Source: Aricia agestis
Lineage: Eukaryota; Arthropoda; Insecta; Lepidoptera; Lycaenidae
DNA length: 64,000 nucleotides
Reading direction: 5' to 3'
Assembly (NCBI RefSeq): GCF_905147365.1
Contig: NC_056428.1
Location: 12,058,001-12,122,000, forward strand
Part shown: positions 35,046-45,722 of the stretch, piece by piece
Layout of the letters: every line of letters begins with the position of its first letter
Position numbering within the stretch: the stretch's first letter is position 1
Made by a program: the position numbers and the translations under genes
Notes under the pieces: generated by a model
What the model was told of the DNA's origin: nothing
The model's database searches: none
What the model saw: the letters and a program-made list of their open reading frames with translations, nothing else

Positions 35046-36339
35046 ATTTTAACGGCTGGTGATCACTCTTTACTATGCAGGGTTGACCATCTATGTACCC
35101 CCTATACTTCTCTACGGCCCAAACTACGGCGAGTGCTTCGCACTCCGTGGTGGAATAATTTCTCTCCGCTGAACTAAGTAGTCGACTAGCATATTCAATA
35201 GGTCTCTCGTCGTTACCGTCTCCTTGAAGAAGTGCCGCACCAACAGCGTAATTGCTTGCGTCTGTTCGCAAGACAAAAGGCTTGGAATAATCAGCCTGTA
35301 TGAGTATTGGAGCTTCGGTAAGTTTACCTTTCAAGAGCTCAAAAGCGTGTTGCTGCTCGGCGTCTCATGACCACTCTTTGTCCTTCCGAGTGAGTCTGGT
35401 TAATGGTTCGGAGATGCTACGAAACTCCGGAGTAAATTTCCGGAAACAGGCACAGGTTTGTAGGAATAATTTTAAATGTTTTAAATTGGTAGGTACCTTC
35501 ATTTTGAGCACTGCATCCACCTTTGCACCGTCTTGTGATATACCCTGTGGTGTGATAACGTGACCTAGGTAGGTTACTTCTGGCCTAAGGAAATGACACT
35601 TCGAGCGGTTTGCGCATAATTAAAATTTTCGTAAACGGCTAAATACCTTTTGCAGGTCTTGCAGGTGTCCGAGGAAACTATTACTAATTACCAGTATGCC
35701 ATCAAGGTACGCTAAAATTGTGACATCCTGCAGCGAGGAACCTGAACGAAAACGATCGATGAGCCGCTGAAACGTCGCCGGAGCGTTTTTAAGACCAAAC
35801 GGCATCCGCTTGAACCTATAAGTTCCAAATGGTGTGGTGAAAGCGGTCTTGTCTCTGTCTTCAGGGTGGACACTAACCTGCCAGTATCCAGAGCGCAAAT
35901 CAATTGAGGACATGTAGCAGGCGCTTTTAGTCATCTGCAGGAGGTCATCGATGCGAGGAATCGGATAAGTATCAGTTTTTGTTGTTGCATTCAAACCTCT
36001 GAAATCCACACAAAATCTAAACGTGCCGTCCTTCTTTGGGACTAACAAACCAGGTGCGGCCCATGGAGATTCACACTCTTCTATGACGTCCGCCTCTAAC
36101 ATCTTCTCTATCTCTGCTTTCATAATCTCCTTCTTAGCAGACGTTAGTCTGTAGGGAGGAACAGCAATGGGCGTGTGGTTACCTGTCTCAATGTGGTGCT
36201 CAACATATGGAGTAGGCTCTCCCCCTGTTTGGAAGATGTCTTCATTCTGGTGTAAGAGATCCGATAACTGTTGCCTTTCACCTTCATTCAGCAACTGACC
36301 TTCATCTTGCATCCTGGTCGATACTTGGAGTATCAACAA
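35035..36339 (-). pseudogene. gypsy reverse transcriptase and first part of RNase H
   Basis: Reverse transcriptase shows VIEECESPWAAPGLLVPKKD, FCVDFRGLN and MPFGLKNAPATFQRLID. The catalytic box reads YLDG instead of YLDD, a substitution expected to kill the enzyme. The frame is interrupted between 35620 and 35334, then resumes with RNase H: FVLRTDASNYAVGAAL, LLSSAERNYSTTECEALAVV and KSDHQPLK, where the copia element intervenes. Confidence 0.85.
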
Positions 36340-37557
36340 AAGTTAACTTACCATTCGCAGCAGGCGGTTGTAAACTCGAAGCGGGAACAGGGTTCTCAAC
36401 AACGCGGGAAACGGCGTAAGTCCTGGCAGGTAATGTGGTCACCCTATACTCAGCGCTAGCATCGGAATTCGGAGGAACATAAACATTACCCCGCGAGCCA
36501 GAATTTAATTCGATTTGAACCTTACTGTCCCTAGCACTTTTTAACAATAGTTTACGACACTCGTCACGATTATGTCCCGGATGTTTACAATACACACAAA
36601 AACGTTTATGAGCGTTATTACTCTTTGGAAAAGTTGCCTGTTCCGACGGGTTGACGCCTAGCATATTATGCCGAGGCGTAGACGAAGCACGCACGGCGAA
36701 CTCGGGGCGCGCCGAGGGCGAAGCCCGGGCGGCGCGGGCGGCGGCGTCTGGACGCGCCGTCGACGAGGTCGATGTCCGCGAAGCTGCATCATCCGCGTCT
36801 TCTATTTTTTTAAAAGAGTCTCCATCGACGCGAAACGTCGAAGACGCTGTCTCGTCCGCGTGTGGAGAGGCCCATAAATCATGTCCAGCTTGACCTTTTC
36901 ACTAAGGTCGCCTGGTGGAAGGCGAGCGAGGAGGGCTCGAGCCTTCGAAATGTATAATTCCGTATTTTCTCCCGTTTGCGGATTGGAAAAGAGCTCTCTG
37001 TGGATGCGGTGAGGCGGGTGACGGTCTCCAAAGGCACTACGCAGGAACCGGAGCGCGTCGTCCCACGATGTGACGGTGGCTTTGAAGCCTTGCCACCACG
37101 TAGCGGCGTCGAGCGTCAGCAGCATTGATAAACCGAGCACGGCATTACCGTCACTAATGTTCGTACAATCTTTGTACGACTCGACCACGTCTATGAAAGC
37201 GTCTAATGACTCTTGCGGCGCCCCGCTGTATCGTGCCGTGCAGCCTGCGAAGTTACCTGCAGAGGCGGCGGGCGTCGGCGTAGGCACGGAAATTCCTGGG
37301 GATGACGTTCACTCCAATATTCGGGAGAATAGCTCGAACGTGGCGGCCTGGCTCTGCTGCATGGCGAGCAACGTCGCTGTTAAACTCTGAGCGTCGAGAG
37401 GTGACGCCACTCTGGCGCCGCCGGCACATGGCGGAGGGGGCGAAGGCGTCGGACGCGAGAGGCTGGCAGGCGAGCCGCTATCCTCCGGATTATTGAGATT
37501 CGGCTGGACCGGTCGACTAGGCGAAGTATTTGTATTGTTCTTGGACCGAGTCATCAT
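36302..37557 (-). pseudogene. gypsy gag
   Basis: Starting MMTRSKNN at 37557, the frame meets a TGA at about 37310 and continues as the capsid-like region with TWWQGFKATVTSWDDAL and LYISKARALLARLP. A frameshift near 36800 precedes an arginine- and alanine-rich stretch and the zinc knuckle FCVYCKHPGHNRDECRKL (C-x2-C-x4-H-x4-C). The frame ends at 36302. No D-S/T-G-A protease motif is found between this knuckle and the reverse transcriptase, so the protease appears to be lost. Confidence 0.8.
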
Positions 37558-37637
37558 TGATGTCCTTTTGTTTTTTATGAGTAACTTTCACTTTTCACAC
37601 AAAACTTTCACTTTTTCGGCCTCTAGCTGGGCGCCAA

Positions 37638-37916
37638 TTTAATGCGTTGACCGGGGGTGTGATAAATTATTAGTAAAAAGTCTATATTACACCTTTTATT
37701 GTATTCAACACATATAAAAATAATCACTCTTAAATCTTAATTAAGTACGGATTTTACTATTAACAAAATAAAAGAACTACGAACTAGTCGAGCCGGAAGC
37801 GCGCGGGAATCTGGCGGGTGCGTCTCGGACGCGTCGCCTTTTGGGGCACGCTTGGGCTTTCCAAAATTCCCGGAATGTGCGAGTGAGAGGGCACGCCATA
37901 TGTTGCCCTCGTTACA
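37638..37916 (-). repeat. gypsy 5' LTR
   Basis: The full-length 279-bp LTR. On the - strand it begins TGTAACGAGGGCAACA and ends CGCATTAAA. Confidence 0.85.
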
Positions 37917-37920
37917 ACAT

Positions 37921-39968
37921 GCCAGTATCTGTACGCTGTTTAGTCTTTTATTACAGTTTACTTGTTCAGCCTTTTTATGCTACACTGCGCAGCCATATGT
38001 GGTAATCGGTCTCACTACGGCTGTATATAGCCATAGCATTGCCTTCGGCCGAATACCCCATTTAGAGCTGACAAGCTTCCAACAGGAACCCAGAGCACAT
38101 CTAGCCTTTTTCGTAATATACTCGATGTGCTTATTCCAAGTGAGTCCTCTGTCTAGGATTACTCCTAGATATTTGACATCACCCGCAAACTTAATAGTTT
38201 TCCCGAAGAGTGTTGGGGGTCTTAGTCCCTCCAACTTCCTCTTTTTGGTAAAAGGTATCAAGACCGTCTTATCAGCGTTTACTGTCAGCTTGACCCTTTG
38301 GCACCAATCCTCGACGACTCTTAGTGCTGACTGCATCAACCCAGCGACCACCGATGCGCATTTTCCCACCACCATAATCGCCATATTAGGTTCAGTTCCC
38401 TTAGTAGCTCATCCACTACCAGGGACCATTCCAGGGGTGACAGCACACCTCCTTGTGGGCAACCTTGTGTCAGCCTGATTTTGAGTGTCAGGTCCATTAT
38501 CCATAATAGTCGATGAGGCTACCCTATTGTCGAGCGTGGCTTTGATCCATTTCCTAGTTGTTGGATCTATATTCTTTGAAGCCAGGCCATTTGTGATAGA
38601 GCTGGTTGAAGTGTTGTCGAATGCGCCTTCAATATCGAGGAAGACACATAACGCAATCTCTTTATCTTCAATAGCTCTATCAATCCGATCTACCAAGTCC
38701 ATTAGGGCCGTCTCGGTAGATTTGCCTTTTTGGTAGGCATGTTGTCTTTCATGCAGCGGCATTTTAGTGAGATAGGTGTCCCTTATATGTAGGTTGACCA
38801 CCTCCTCCATTGTTTTAAGCATGAAAGAAGTAAGGCTAATTGGTCTGTATGACTTTGGTAGAACTTTGTCTCTGTCCCCACTTTTGGGTATGTAGGACAC
38901 CCTTACCTTTGTCCATGCCAATGGGATATAGCTCCACGCAAAACTTGCTCTGAATATTTTCAGTAGCATAGGAAGGATAATGTCCTTGCCCTGCTGTAGG
39001 AGGGCCGGAAATATATTATCCTCGCCGCCGGTCTTGTAAGGCTTGAAACTGTCAATTGCCCAAGTGACTCGGTCAGGCTTAAAGATTGCTGCTAAGTAAT
39101 AAGGCCGCCTTTGTGTGCTTTCTGCATTTATTAATATTATTTCTATTTAATCTTTGTATTTTATGTAATTGATTGTGCACAATAAAGTATATTTTCATTT
39201 CTTAAAGATCACGGAAGCTCTTCTCCAGTCGTCAACTGATGGTCTCATTTTAATAATCGTATGAGAGAAGGCTTCGTGCGTTTCGAGATGGATACTGTTG
39301 GGGAAGTGGACGTCGGCTAGTAATCTTAGCGTTTCTTCCGCCGTTTTAGTATAGGTACCATCTGGCCTTTTCAGAGTGCTGGGATGAGAGCTAGGGGCCT
39401 TAGATATGATTTTATATAGTCTGGAGGTTTGCGAGGTGTTATTCACTTCCTCACAGAACCTTGCCCAAGAGCGTCTTTTGGCCTTCCTTAGCTCCCTATT
39501 AAACGTCGTCAGGGCGGTTCTGTATGCGTCCCAGTTCCCGTCTCTTTTGGCTCTGTTAAACAGAGCTCGGTTCTCTTTCCTGAGGTTCGCCAGAGTACCG
39601 TTCCACCAAGGTACGTTACGATTATTTGACGTTTTCTTAACAGGACAGCTTCTGAGGTAAGCATCATTCAAGCTATGCTCCAGCTCTCCCACCGTTAGTT
39701 CCAGGTGTTCTACGGTCTTGACAGCTTTGTTGACTGCTGCGAGGTTTATCTGCAATTCCTCTCTGAATACACTCCAGTTTGTGGCCTTTGGATTCCTATA
39801 AGTTACCTCTTTCCCAGGCATACTGTCATGTATATCAAACCTAATGTAACAGTGATCGGACAGTGAGTTATCGTCCGGTACATGCCAGTTACAGGGGCGA
39901 TGTCGTATAGGGCCTGTGCATATTGTTATGTCAAGGACCTCCTGTCTCAGTGGGTTGATAAACGTCAA
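37921..39968 (-). pseudogene. LINE ORF2, endonuclease end and reverse transcriptase
   Basis: Reading leftward: the endonuclease end has SLSDHCYI (39968-39840), then a basic linker with RKAKRRSWARFCEEVN. After the 114-bp insert comes the reverse transcriptase with KSYRPISLTSFMLKTMEE, FLDIEGAFDNT and QGCPQGGVLSPL. The segment that should hold the YADD catalytic box is missing: LLRELN runs straight into a shifted frame reading MAIMVVGKCASVV. The thumb region follows with KYLGVILDRGLTWNKHI and VVRPITTYG, up to the gypsy insertion at ...ILAC. Confidence 0.9.
39087..39200 (+). mobile_element. 114-bp LINE 3' tail inside the larger LINE
   Basis: AATAAGGCCGCCTTTGTGTG...GCACAATAAAGTATATTTTC is a severely 5'-truncated non-LTR element end, opposite in orientation to its host. 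CTTAAAGAT is duplicated at 39078-39086 and 39201-39209. Deleting the insert and one duplicate restores a continuous ORF2 frame. Confidence 0.85.
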
Positions 39969-39980
39969 AGAAGAACTAAA

Positions 39981-40847
39981 GAACTATACATGGCGGTCTA
40001 TAGTGATGGGACACTCGGTTGATATTTGTCGAGGATATCGATAAGTAAGATGTTATAAGTGAGCTATTAAGGTTCAAATCTTTTAAATAAATTTAAATAA
40101 ATAAATAAATAAATAAATCTTCACCTTATATTTTTTAAAATCAATAAAAAAGTACCTACCTACCTAAACGTCAAATCTATTTCTATATTGATTAAATAAT
40201 ATCGAAAATCAAGCCATGTTATATTACTATTCTATCACAAATCTTATTTTTTGTCTAATTATTAACTAAATTAGCACATACGAAGTCAAGCCATCGGTAA
40301 AATAACAAAAATTTTAATAAAAATCCAAGGACAAACTTTTTAAAATTTCTTCACTTTTTTGACGGACTATAAATTCATTTTAAAAAAAGCAAATTGGTCG
40401 AAAAATTTGACCGATATGTCGATGTTTTTCGCGATATTATATCGAGACCGATATTGATATTTTTTCAAATATCGATGTATCGATATATCGATATTTTCTT
40501 TCAATTTCGACATCCCTATAATACGACACTTTGACAGTTTATGTACCTCGGAGAACCGGAACATAAAATGGCGGACCGGCCACAGTATTTCCATTTGGTA
40601 GAGACCATTATGCCGCGTCCACTTATAAAAGTCAATGCTTTCAGTTGTCAGTTTTCAATTTGACAAGTTTTTAATAAGTCTGATGTCAGCGTGTTCCTAA
40701 ACTATTACCAGTATACTGGCCTAATCGCTTAGGCCAATGATCGCTTAGGTTTAAGATATTTTGATTTATGTCACCACAGACTAAGAAGAGATACTACTAT
40801 GTCACACAATAATTATAAAAGCTAGTAATACAAATTAGTTTTTGTTT
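39981..40847. other. Gene-free stretch with microsatellite
   Basis: Contains (AAAT)n at 40084-40117, a remnant of the Tc1-type MITE end near 40345-40372, and a cluster of ATCGAT-like words around 40420-40505. No coding signal. Confidence 0.45.
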
Positions 40848-40967
40848 TATATATGTCGTAGGATGATTTGATAAATCCGTGTTTTCGCGAAATCCCTAGA
40901 ATTTTCGCGAAAATTCTAGGGATTTCGCGAAAACACGGATTTATCAAATCATCCTACGACATATATA
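40848..40967. repeat. Perfect 120-bp palindrome without spacer
   Basis: The sequence is its own reverse complement from 40848 to 40967, centred on CGCG at 40906-40909. The arms include TGTCGTAGGATGATTTGATA and GTTTTCGCGAAATCC. I found no mismatch and no loop. It may be a MITE, but no target duplication beyond AT-rich flanks is assignable. Confidence 0.9.
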
Positions 40968-41219
40968 TATTTTTAATGTAGGTACAACGTTTCTTATTTA
41001 TAACTTTTATGTATTGCAAACTCACTGTAAATAATTAAGTCATTAGTTCACGTTAAGAGAACTATAGAGGGGGAACCAGGAGTCCCAACTCCCAAGGCAC
41101 AGGGTAACCTAGTTTGGGCTCCTGTCTCCCACACAAGTCTATATAATATTATGTAGGTATGTCATATTTTTAATTTTGTTTTTATTTTCTTAATGTACTT
41201 GTTGTGGGAGAAATAAACT

Positions 41220-41262
41220 TATTTATTATTATATTATTATTATTATATTATTATTATTATGT
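41220..41262. repeat. (ATT)n microsatellite
   Basis: Runs of TTA/ATT triplets, slightly interrupted. Confidence 0.8.
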
Positions 41263-41324
41263 CACACTTGACAGTACACTGATAGTTTTTGGAAACAACC
41301 AACCCATATGTAGTCAGTGATGCC

Positions 41325-41372
41325 CATGGAATTAATATATACTACGTATAACTAGTATATATTAATTCCATG
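41325..41372. mobile_element. 48-bp palindrome with 8-bp target duplication
   Basis: CATGGAATTAATATATACT and its complement enclose a 10-bp centre. GTGATGCC occurs on both sides (41317-41324 and 41373-41380). An 8-bp duplication fits hAT-type integration; the element would be unusually short. Confidence 0.75.
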
Positions 41373-41380
41373 GTGATGCC

Positions 41381-42180
41381 AACATGCAGATAATTTCAGA
41401 TCGGTGAAGAACCAATAGAAAATCTAGAAGTGTTTATCCTTAAGCCAGCGCCAGACATGGGCTTCAAAGTTTGAGCAAACTTTGCACCGACGTCCGACAG
41501 TATATAAATAAGTCTATGCTTTGCAGGAAAATTCCAGCAATTAACTCTGCACAAATAGGCAAATGTCAGTGCCACACTTGACGAATTTGCGCCCATAGAC
41601 ATAATATAATGCTAAAGACCAACAAAGAGTGCGAGAGAGAAGAAAATCCTTTATGGAATTATAACAAGATGAAAAGAGAGAGGCAGTCTAATGAAAATTG
41701 TAACAACTTTTATTTGACAGGTCGTCAAAAGTCGTCAATCGTTTTTATGCCCTTTCGGTATTTGCAATTTATTATTTAAATCGTATGTTATTTTCAACAA
41801 ATACTATTATATATAACAATAATAACTTGTGCTGTGAGTGATTGCAGTGTAAATCATAGGAATAATCCTGAAAAATATACATTTCACCCGTAATTAATCT
41901 TCATGTCCTAATTGCTACGATGTGTTTATTTTTGCTATATTCTGGTCTTTAGTTCTCTATTTCAAATAAAATATTGTGAATCCTCCCTTTTACTTTCATA
42001 TTTTGCGTAACTAAAGGTACTATTGTTCCTATATTACACAAATTTTGAAGAAAAATTTTTCATCAAAATTTCTTACATATACGCTAGTGCTTGAATGAAA
42101 TTTATCGATATGCTTATCGATATTTTACAATAACATAAATCTAAAATAAAAATCATTTACCTTTATATTTATCACCTTAA
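41381..42180. other. Gene-free stretch
   Basis: No gene recognised; AT-rich. Confidence 0.4.
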
Positions 42181-42365
42181 GCCCGGCCGCACATTATCCG
42201 AAATTTCTGATCAGAAAAATTCGGACGCCCGGCGGAACGCACTCTGTTCATACATTTTGTTGTAGACCCATCATACTAAAAGAATTTCTGACGTGTCAAA
42301 ATGTATGAGCGGGGCGGGGCGTCCGAATTTTTGTGATCAGAAATTCGGAAAATGTGCGGCCGGAC
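42181..42365. mobile_element. 185-bp MITE with TAA duplication
   Basis: Ends GCCCGGCCGCACATTATCCG and CGGAAAATGTGCGGCCGGAC are inverted repeats with one terminal mismatch, extended by AAATTTCTGATCA. TAA flanks both sides (42178-42180, 42366-42368), a PIF/Harbinger-like signature. Interior arms include TTCGGACGCCCGGC and CGGGGCGTCCGAA. Confidence 0.85.
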
Positions 42366-42718
42366 TAAAAAGGACATATTATCTTATTTTAACTAATATA
42401 ACATAGTATAGTATAATATAGCTAATATAATATAACTACTATAATATAGAGTGACTCTAAAACTAGAGGAAGGTTTATATTTATATATCATAATCATTTG
42501 TTTTACAGATTCCCTCAAGATCCTCTAATAAGAGGAAAATGGCTGAAATTAATTGGCCGTGTTGGTTGGAATCCCAAGAAAAATTCAACAATATGTAGGC
42601 AAACATTTCATTGAAAATTTTTAAAGAAAAATTAGAATAAATACTATTTTGGTTAAAGGAGCTATCCCAACTTTATTTGTACTAGTAAGTTTGACATACT
42701 GTTGCACTTGTTACTGAA

Positions 42719-43075
42719 GCAATTATTAAAAATAAGCAATTATAAGCAATTAATGCTTTTTAGTTCATTTAAGATTATACTTATATGAACTAAAAAGTAT
42801 TAAATAATCCTTATTCTGTACTCAATCTTCATAATTTTGAAGTCGGTACCAGTCCTAAGTATATAAGTTGCTGTTATACCTATTCTGTCAGAGAACTGGC
42901 GATTAGGTTAGCTGGTACCGATTGCAAAATAATGAAGATTGAGAACAGAATTAATACTGACTACAGAATAAGAATTATTTAATACTTTTTAGTTCATTTA
43001 AGTATAATATTACTATTGTCATTGCCTTGGAATTCGGTTTTAATTTTTTGTTTAAAAATAATAATTTTACTCATT
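42719..43075. mobile_element. Fold-back element, sibling of 10895-11230
   Basis: Long inverted arms share CTTTTTAGTTCATTTAAG and TATTCTGTACTCAATCTTC-like words. The centre has GAAGTCGGTACC. The right end GCCTTGGAATTCGGTTTTAA matches the end of the copy at 10895. Confidence 0.75.
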
Positions 43076-43119
43076 TTAGCTGTCCTTAACGTTTTCTATA
43101 CTTACAGTTGGTGTTTTAA

Positions 43120-43300
43120 AAAATCAAAATCAAAATTGCTTTAATTCTGAACAAATCTAAAATAAAATATATTTTCAGAATACATGGTGCCTACCACCGC
43201 TTCGGTAACTAAGGCGACGAGAAGAACCGGCGTAAGAAACTCGCACGCCCACTTTTTACCAAAAAAAGTGGGAAAAAAAATAATCTTTTAAAACAAAATT
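43120..43300 (-). repeat. LINE 3' tail
   Basis: On the - strand the order GGCGTGCGAGTTTCTTACGC, GGTTCTTCTCGTCGCC, GGTGGTAGGCACC, TTCTGAAAATATATTTTA and a T/A-rich tail matches the LINE tail split at 14565/18644. Confidence 0.65.
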
Positions 43301-44690
43301 TACAATGCTGTAACTAAAAATTATACAATGTAAACATAGATAGATAGATATATAATAATTGTAAGTCATGTAGAAGTAGCCTTGCAAGCAGTCATTCAGC
43401 ATTCTACTCCCAAGATGTGCCATCAATTATGAAATCATTTTGGCTTTGGCACAAAACGTTCTTTGACTACTTTTTTAAATTTATTAATCGAAAGATTTTG
43501 AACGTTTTCTGGGACCATATGTTCCCATTTGAATATCAAGGAGTCACTTCGATTTCTCATTGTTTCCATCACCAGACCACCACTTTTGTGAACATGATAC
43601 CTACTCGGAACAATACAATGTACAGCAAAAGAAAAAATTTGAAAATCGGTTCATAAACGGCGGAGTAATCGTTGAACATACATAAAAATATATCCACAGG
43701 CAAACGTCTAGACTCCTCCTGTTTGGAAGTCGGTTCAAAATAATTGTAATAAAATATTATGATATTTTATAATATGTATTTAATTTAAGAATAAAATATA
43801 ATATACTGTAAGAGTTTGGTACAGGAGATAAATGATACTCGACTGTAGGATCAGAAATGAGTGATTTATTTACAAAACTTACGGCTATATATACAAAATT
43901 TGGTTAGTGAGAGTGAGACAATATAATATACAAAGATAGAGACAAAACATATCACATATGAAAAAGACAAAAATTGAGAGGGGAATACATATTACAAAAG
44001 AGACAAAAATTGAGAGGGAAGATTAAACACAGTGTGAAAGAGATAAAAACTGAGAGGGGAGATCTCGAGAGGGACACGTGTGAGCGAGATGAAATCTGCG
44101 AGAGAAGACATGTAAGTGCCTGAACCTCAGCAGATTTACACCCGAAGAAATGTTACCACAATACTATGTGTGTTGTTTACTTTCAACGTTTACTTTCAAT
44201 GTAAGGACTGATTTACCAGATAGATTTTACCTGAGTAATAAATAAGTAACTTTATAATGTGTTAAGTGTAAATTATTTACCCCTATAAGAACCTCGTGTC
44301 ATAACATATCCGACGATTGAAAAATCATTCCAAAAGAAAATGTGTATCTACTTTTCAATCGTCACCTTTTTTGCCAATAAAAATTTATGATACCTAATTT
44401 GAAATACAAATCTATCAAAGTTGCATATTATTTATTTCTTATAGAAACTCAGGTAAAATAACTCGAACGGACTAAACTATCGATAGCAAAATACTATACT
44501 ATCGATAGTAAAATATACATCACTAGCACACGCACACATTGACAGATCAGAAATGGTCACGCATTTTCGAGTTGTCAGGTGGTCTTTACGACAGTATATA
44601 TTATGTCTATGTTTGCGCCTTAAATAAAATTAAAAAATATTAATGAAAATCCGTCGTTCGCTGTCGGTACCACAGATTAATTTATAATAT
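43301..44690. other. Gene-free stretch with degenerate repeats
   Basis: Around 43960-44070 there are degenerate repeats of AGACAAAAATTGAGAGGG. Near 44475-44515 are two ACTATCGATAG words. No coding region recognised. Confidence 0.45.
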
Positions 44691-44696
44691 TATGTA

Positions 44697-44825
44697 GCAA
44701 GCTAGTCGGCACTCGACAGTCAGCAGTCGGCACTCGGCAGTCGGCACTCGGCACCTCCGTGAGTAATCTGTATTCTGTGCTCGGCACTCGGCACCATAGA
44801 CATAATATATACATGCTCGGCACTG
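44697..44825. repeat. CAGTCGGCACTCGG minisatellite
   Basis: The words GTCGGCACTCGG and GCTCGGCACTCGGCACC are repeated about eight times in irregular spacing. Confidence 0.7.
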
Positions 44826-45048
44826 ATGAGTGATGAGCCCAATGAGTTTCTAAAATACTAGAGTAGCAATGTCTTACAAAAGATTCTCAGAAATGCGTAA
44901 CCACTTTTTTGTTCAAAAGACAATGTCAAGTCATATATTCGTTATATCATTATGTATGTGAGATATGCCTGCAGGCATCTTCGAAGTGGCAACGCGTTGC
45001 TACCGTAATCTAGTTACGTTAGTAACGTAGAATATCATTGGATGAGCC

Positions 45049-45721
45049 TATAAAGTTAATATACCCATTGAGGTACTATATACTGGAGAGAGCCTTATAT
45101 CGGTGTATAAGCGTCAAAAGCGTGTAATGTTATGTCCTACTTACTAGGACATAACAAGGAGTCGGACGGCATATTATTTCATGTAATAAAAGTGGTAAAA
45201 AAGGTTTTTAGTGAACATTTAATGCTAGATATTGTTGAGTTTTGGGGTTCCGCTAAATAATAAACCATAATAATGGTCAAAGAATGCCTCAAACACGTGG
45301 ATTTAACATTAAATACGTAAGTTTTGAACAACGTTTTTTGGGCTTTCCAATCGGTATTTTTGTAAGCTAAAAAGATAATTTATAAGTTTATTAATCTCTT
45401 ATTCGTGCTATATAAGGCATTAATGCTAAAAATGTCACATCAATTAATAATTTGGCTATAAAAATTGCATAGGTTTTTACGTGTGTTTACGGATTCTCAT
45501 CACTTGAACTATAGTTAATCGATATCATGAACTAACTGACTTTCTTTCCTGTATAATAATGTGCTTCGAAATAATCGACAAATAGAAATATTCAAGAAAA
45601 TATACGCACACTACTTGTATGAAAATAAGCACAAAATGGCCACGCGATGACGGGCTAAGACTACATCTATACTATAGTACTTTATCTATGAATATACCGC
45701 TATAGGTATAATTAACTTTAT
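45049..45721. mobile_element. Non-autonomous DNA element copy B (empty site)
   Basis: It matches copy A (26838-28095) but lacks the miniature LTR element: GCATAGGTTTTTACGTG is continuous at 45468-45484. This copy also preserves outer inverted ends TATAAAGTTAATATACC and GGTATAATTAACTTTA, related to the ends of the element at 62555-62848. Confidence 0.8.
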
Positions 45722-45722
45722 G

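Larger units (their letters stand above)
29343..37916 (-). mobile_element. gypsy-type LTR retrotransposon, defective
   Basis: LTRs (37638-37916 and 29343-29557) are direct repeats sharing AATGCGTTGACCGGGGGTGT and GGGCACGCCAT. A primer-binding site reading TGGCGCCCAGC on the - strand lies next to the 5' LTR. A purine tract GGAGGGGGAG precedes the 3' LTR. ACAT is duplicated on both sides (29339-29342, 37917-37920). Coding order is gag, reverse transcriptase, RNase H, integrase. A copia element splits RNase H. Removing gypsy and one ACAT rejoins the outer LINE frame. Confidence 0.95.
28225..39970 (-). mobile_element. RNase H-bearing LINE, host of a transposon nest
   Basis: A 10-bp duplication AAGAACTAAA (28215-28224 and 39971-39980) brackets the whole block, and an oligo(T) at 28227-28237 is the - strand poly(A). 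The LINE is 5'-truncated within its endonuclease. Its ORF2 runs endonuclease end, reverse transcriptase, RNase H and a C-terminal cysteine-histidine knuckle. It is interrupted by a 114-bp LINE tail (39087-39200) and a gypsy element (29343-37916). Domain order fits the I/LOA-like clades; the exact clade is not settled. Confidence 0.9.

Noticed and set aside
29339..37920. Reading gypsy and LINE as one chimeric element
   Set aside because: The ACAT duplication and the uninterrupted LINE frame outside it show a later insertion.
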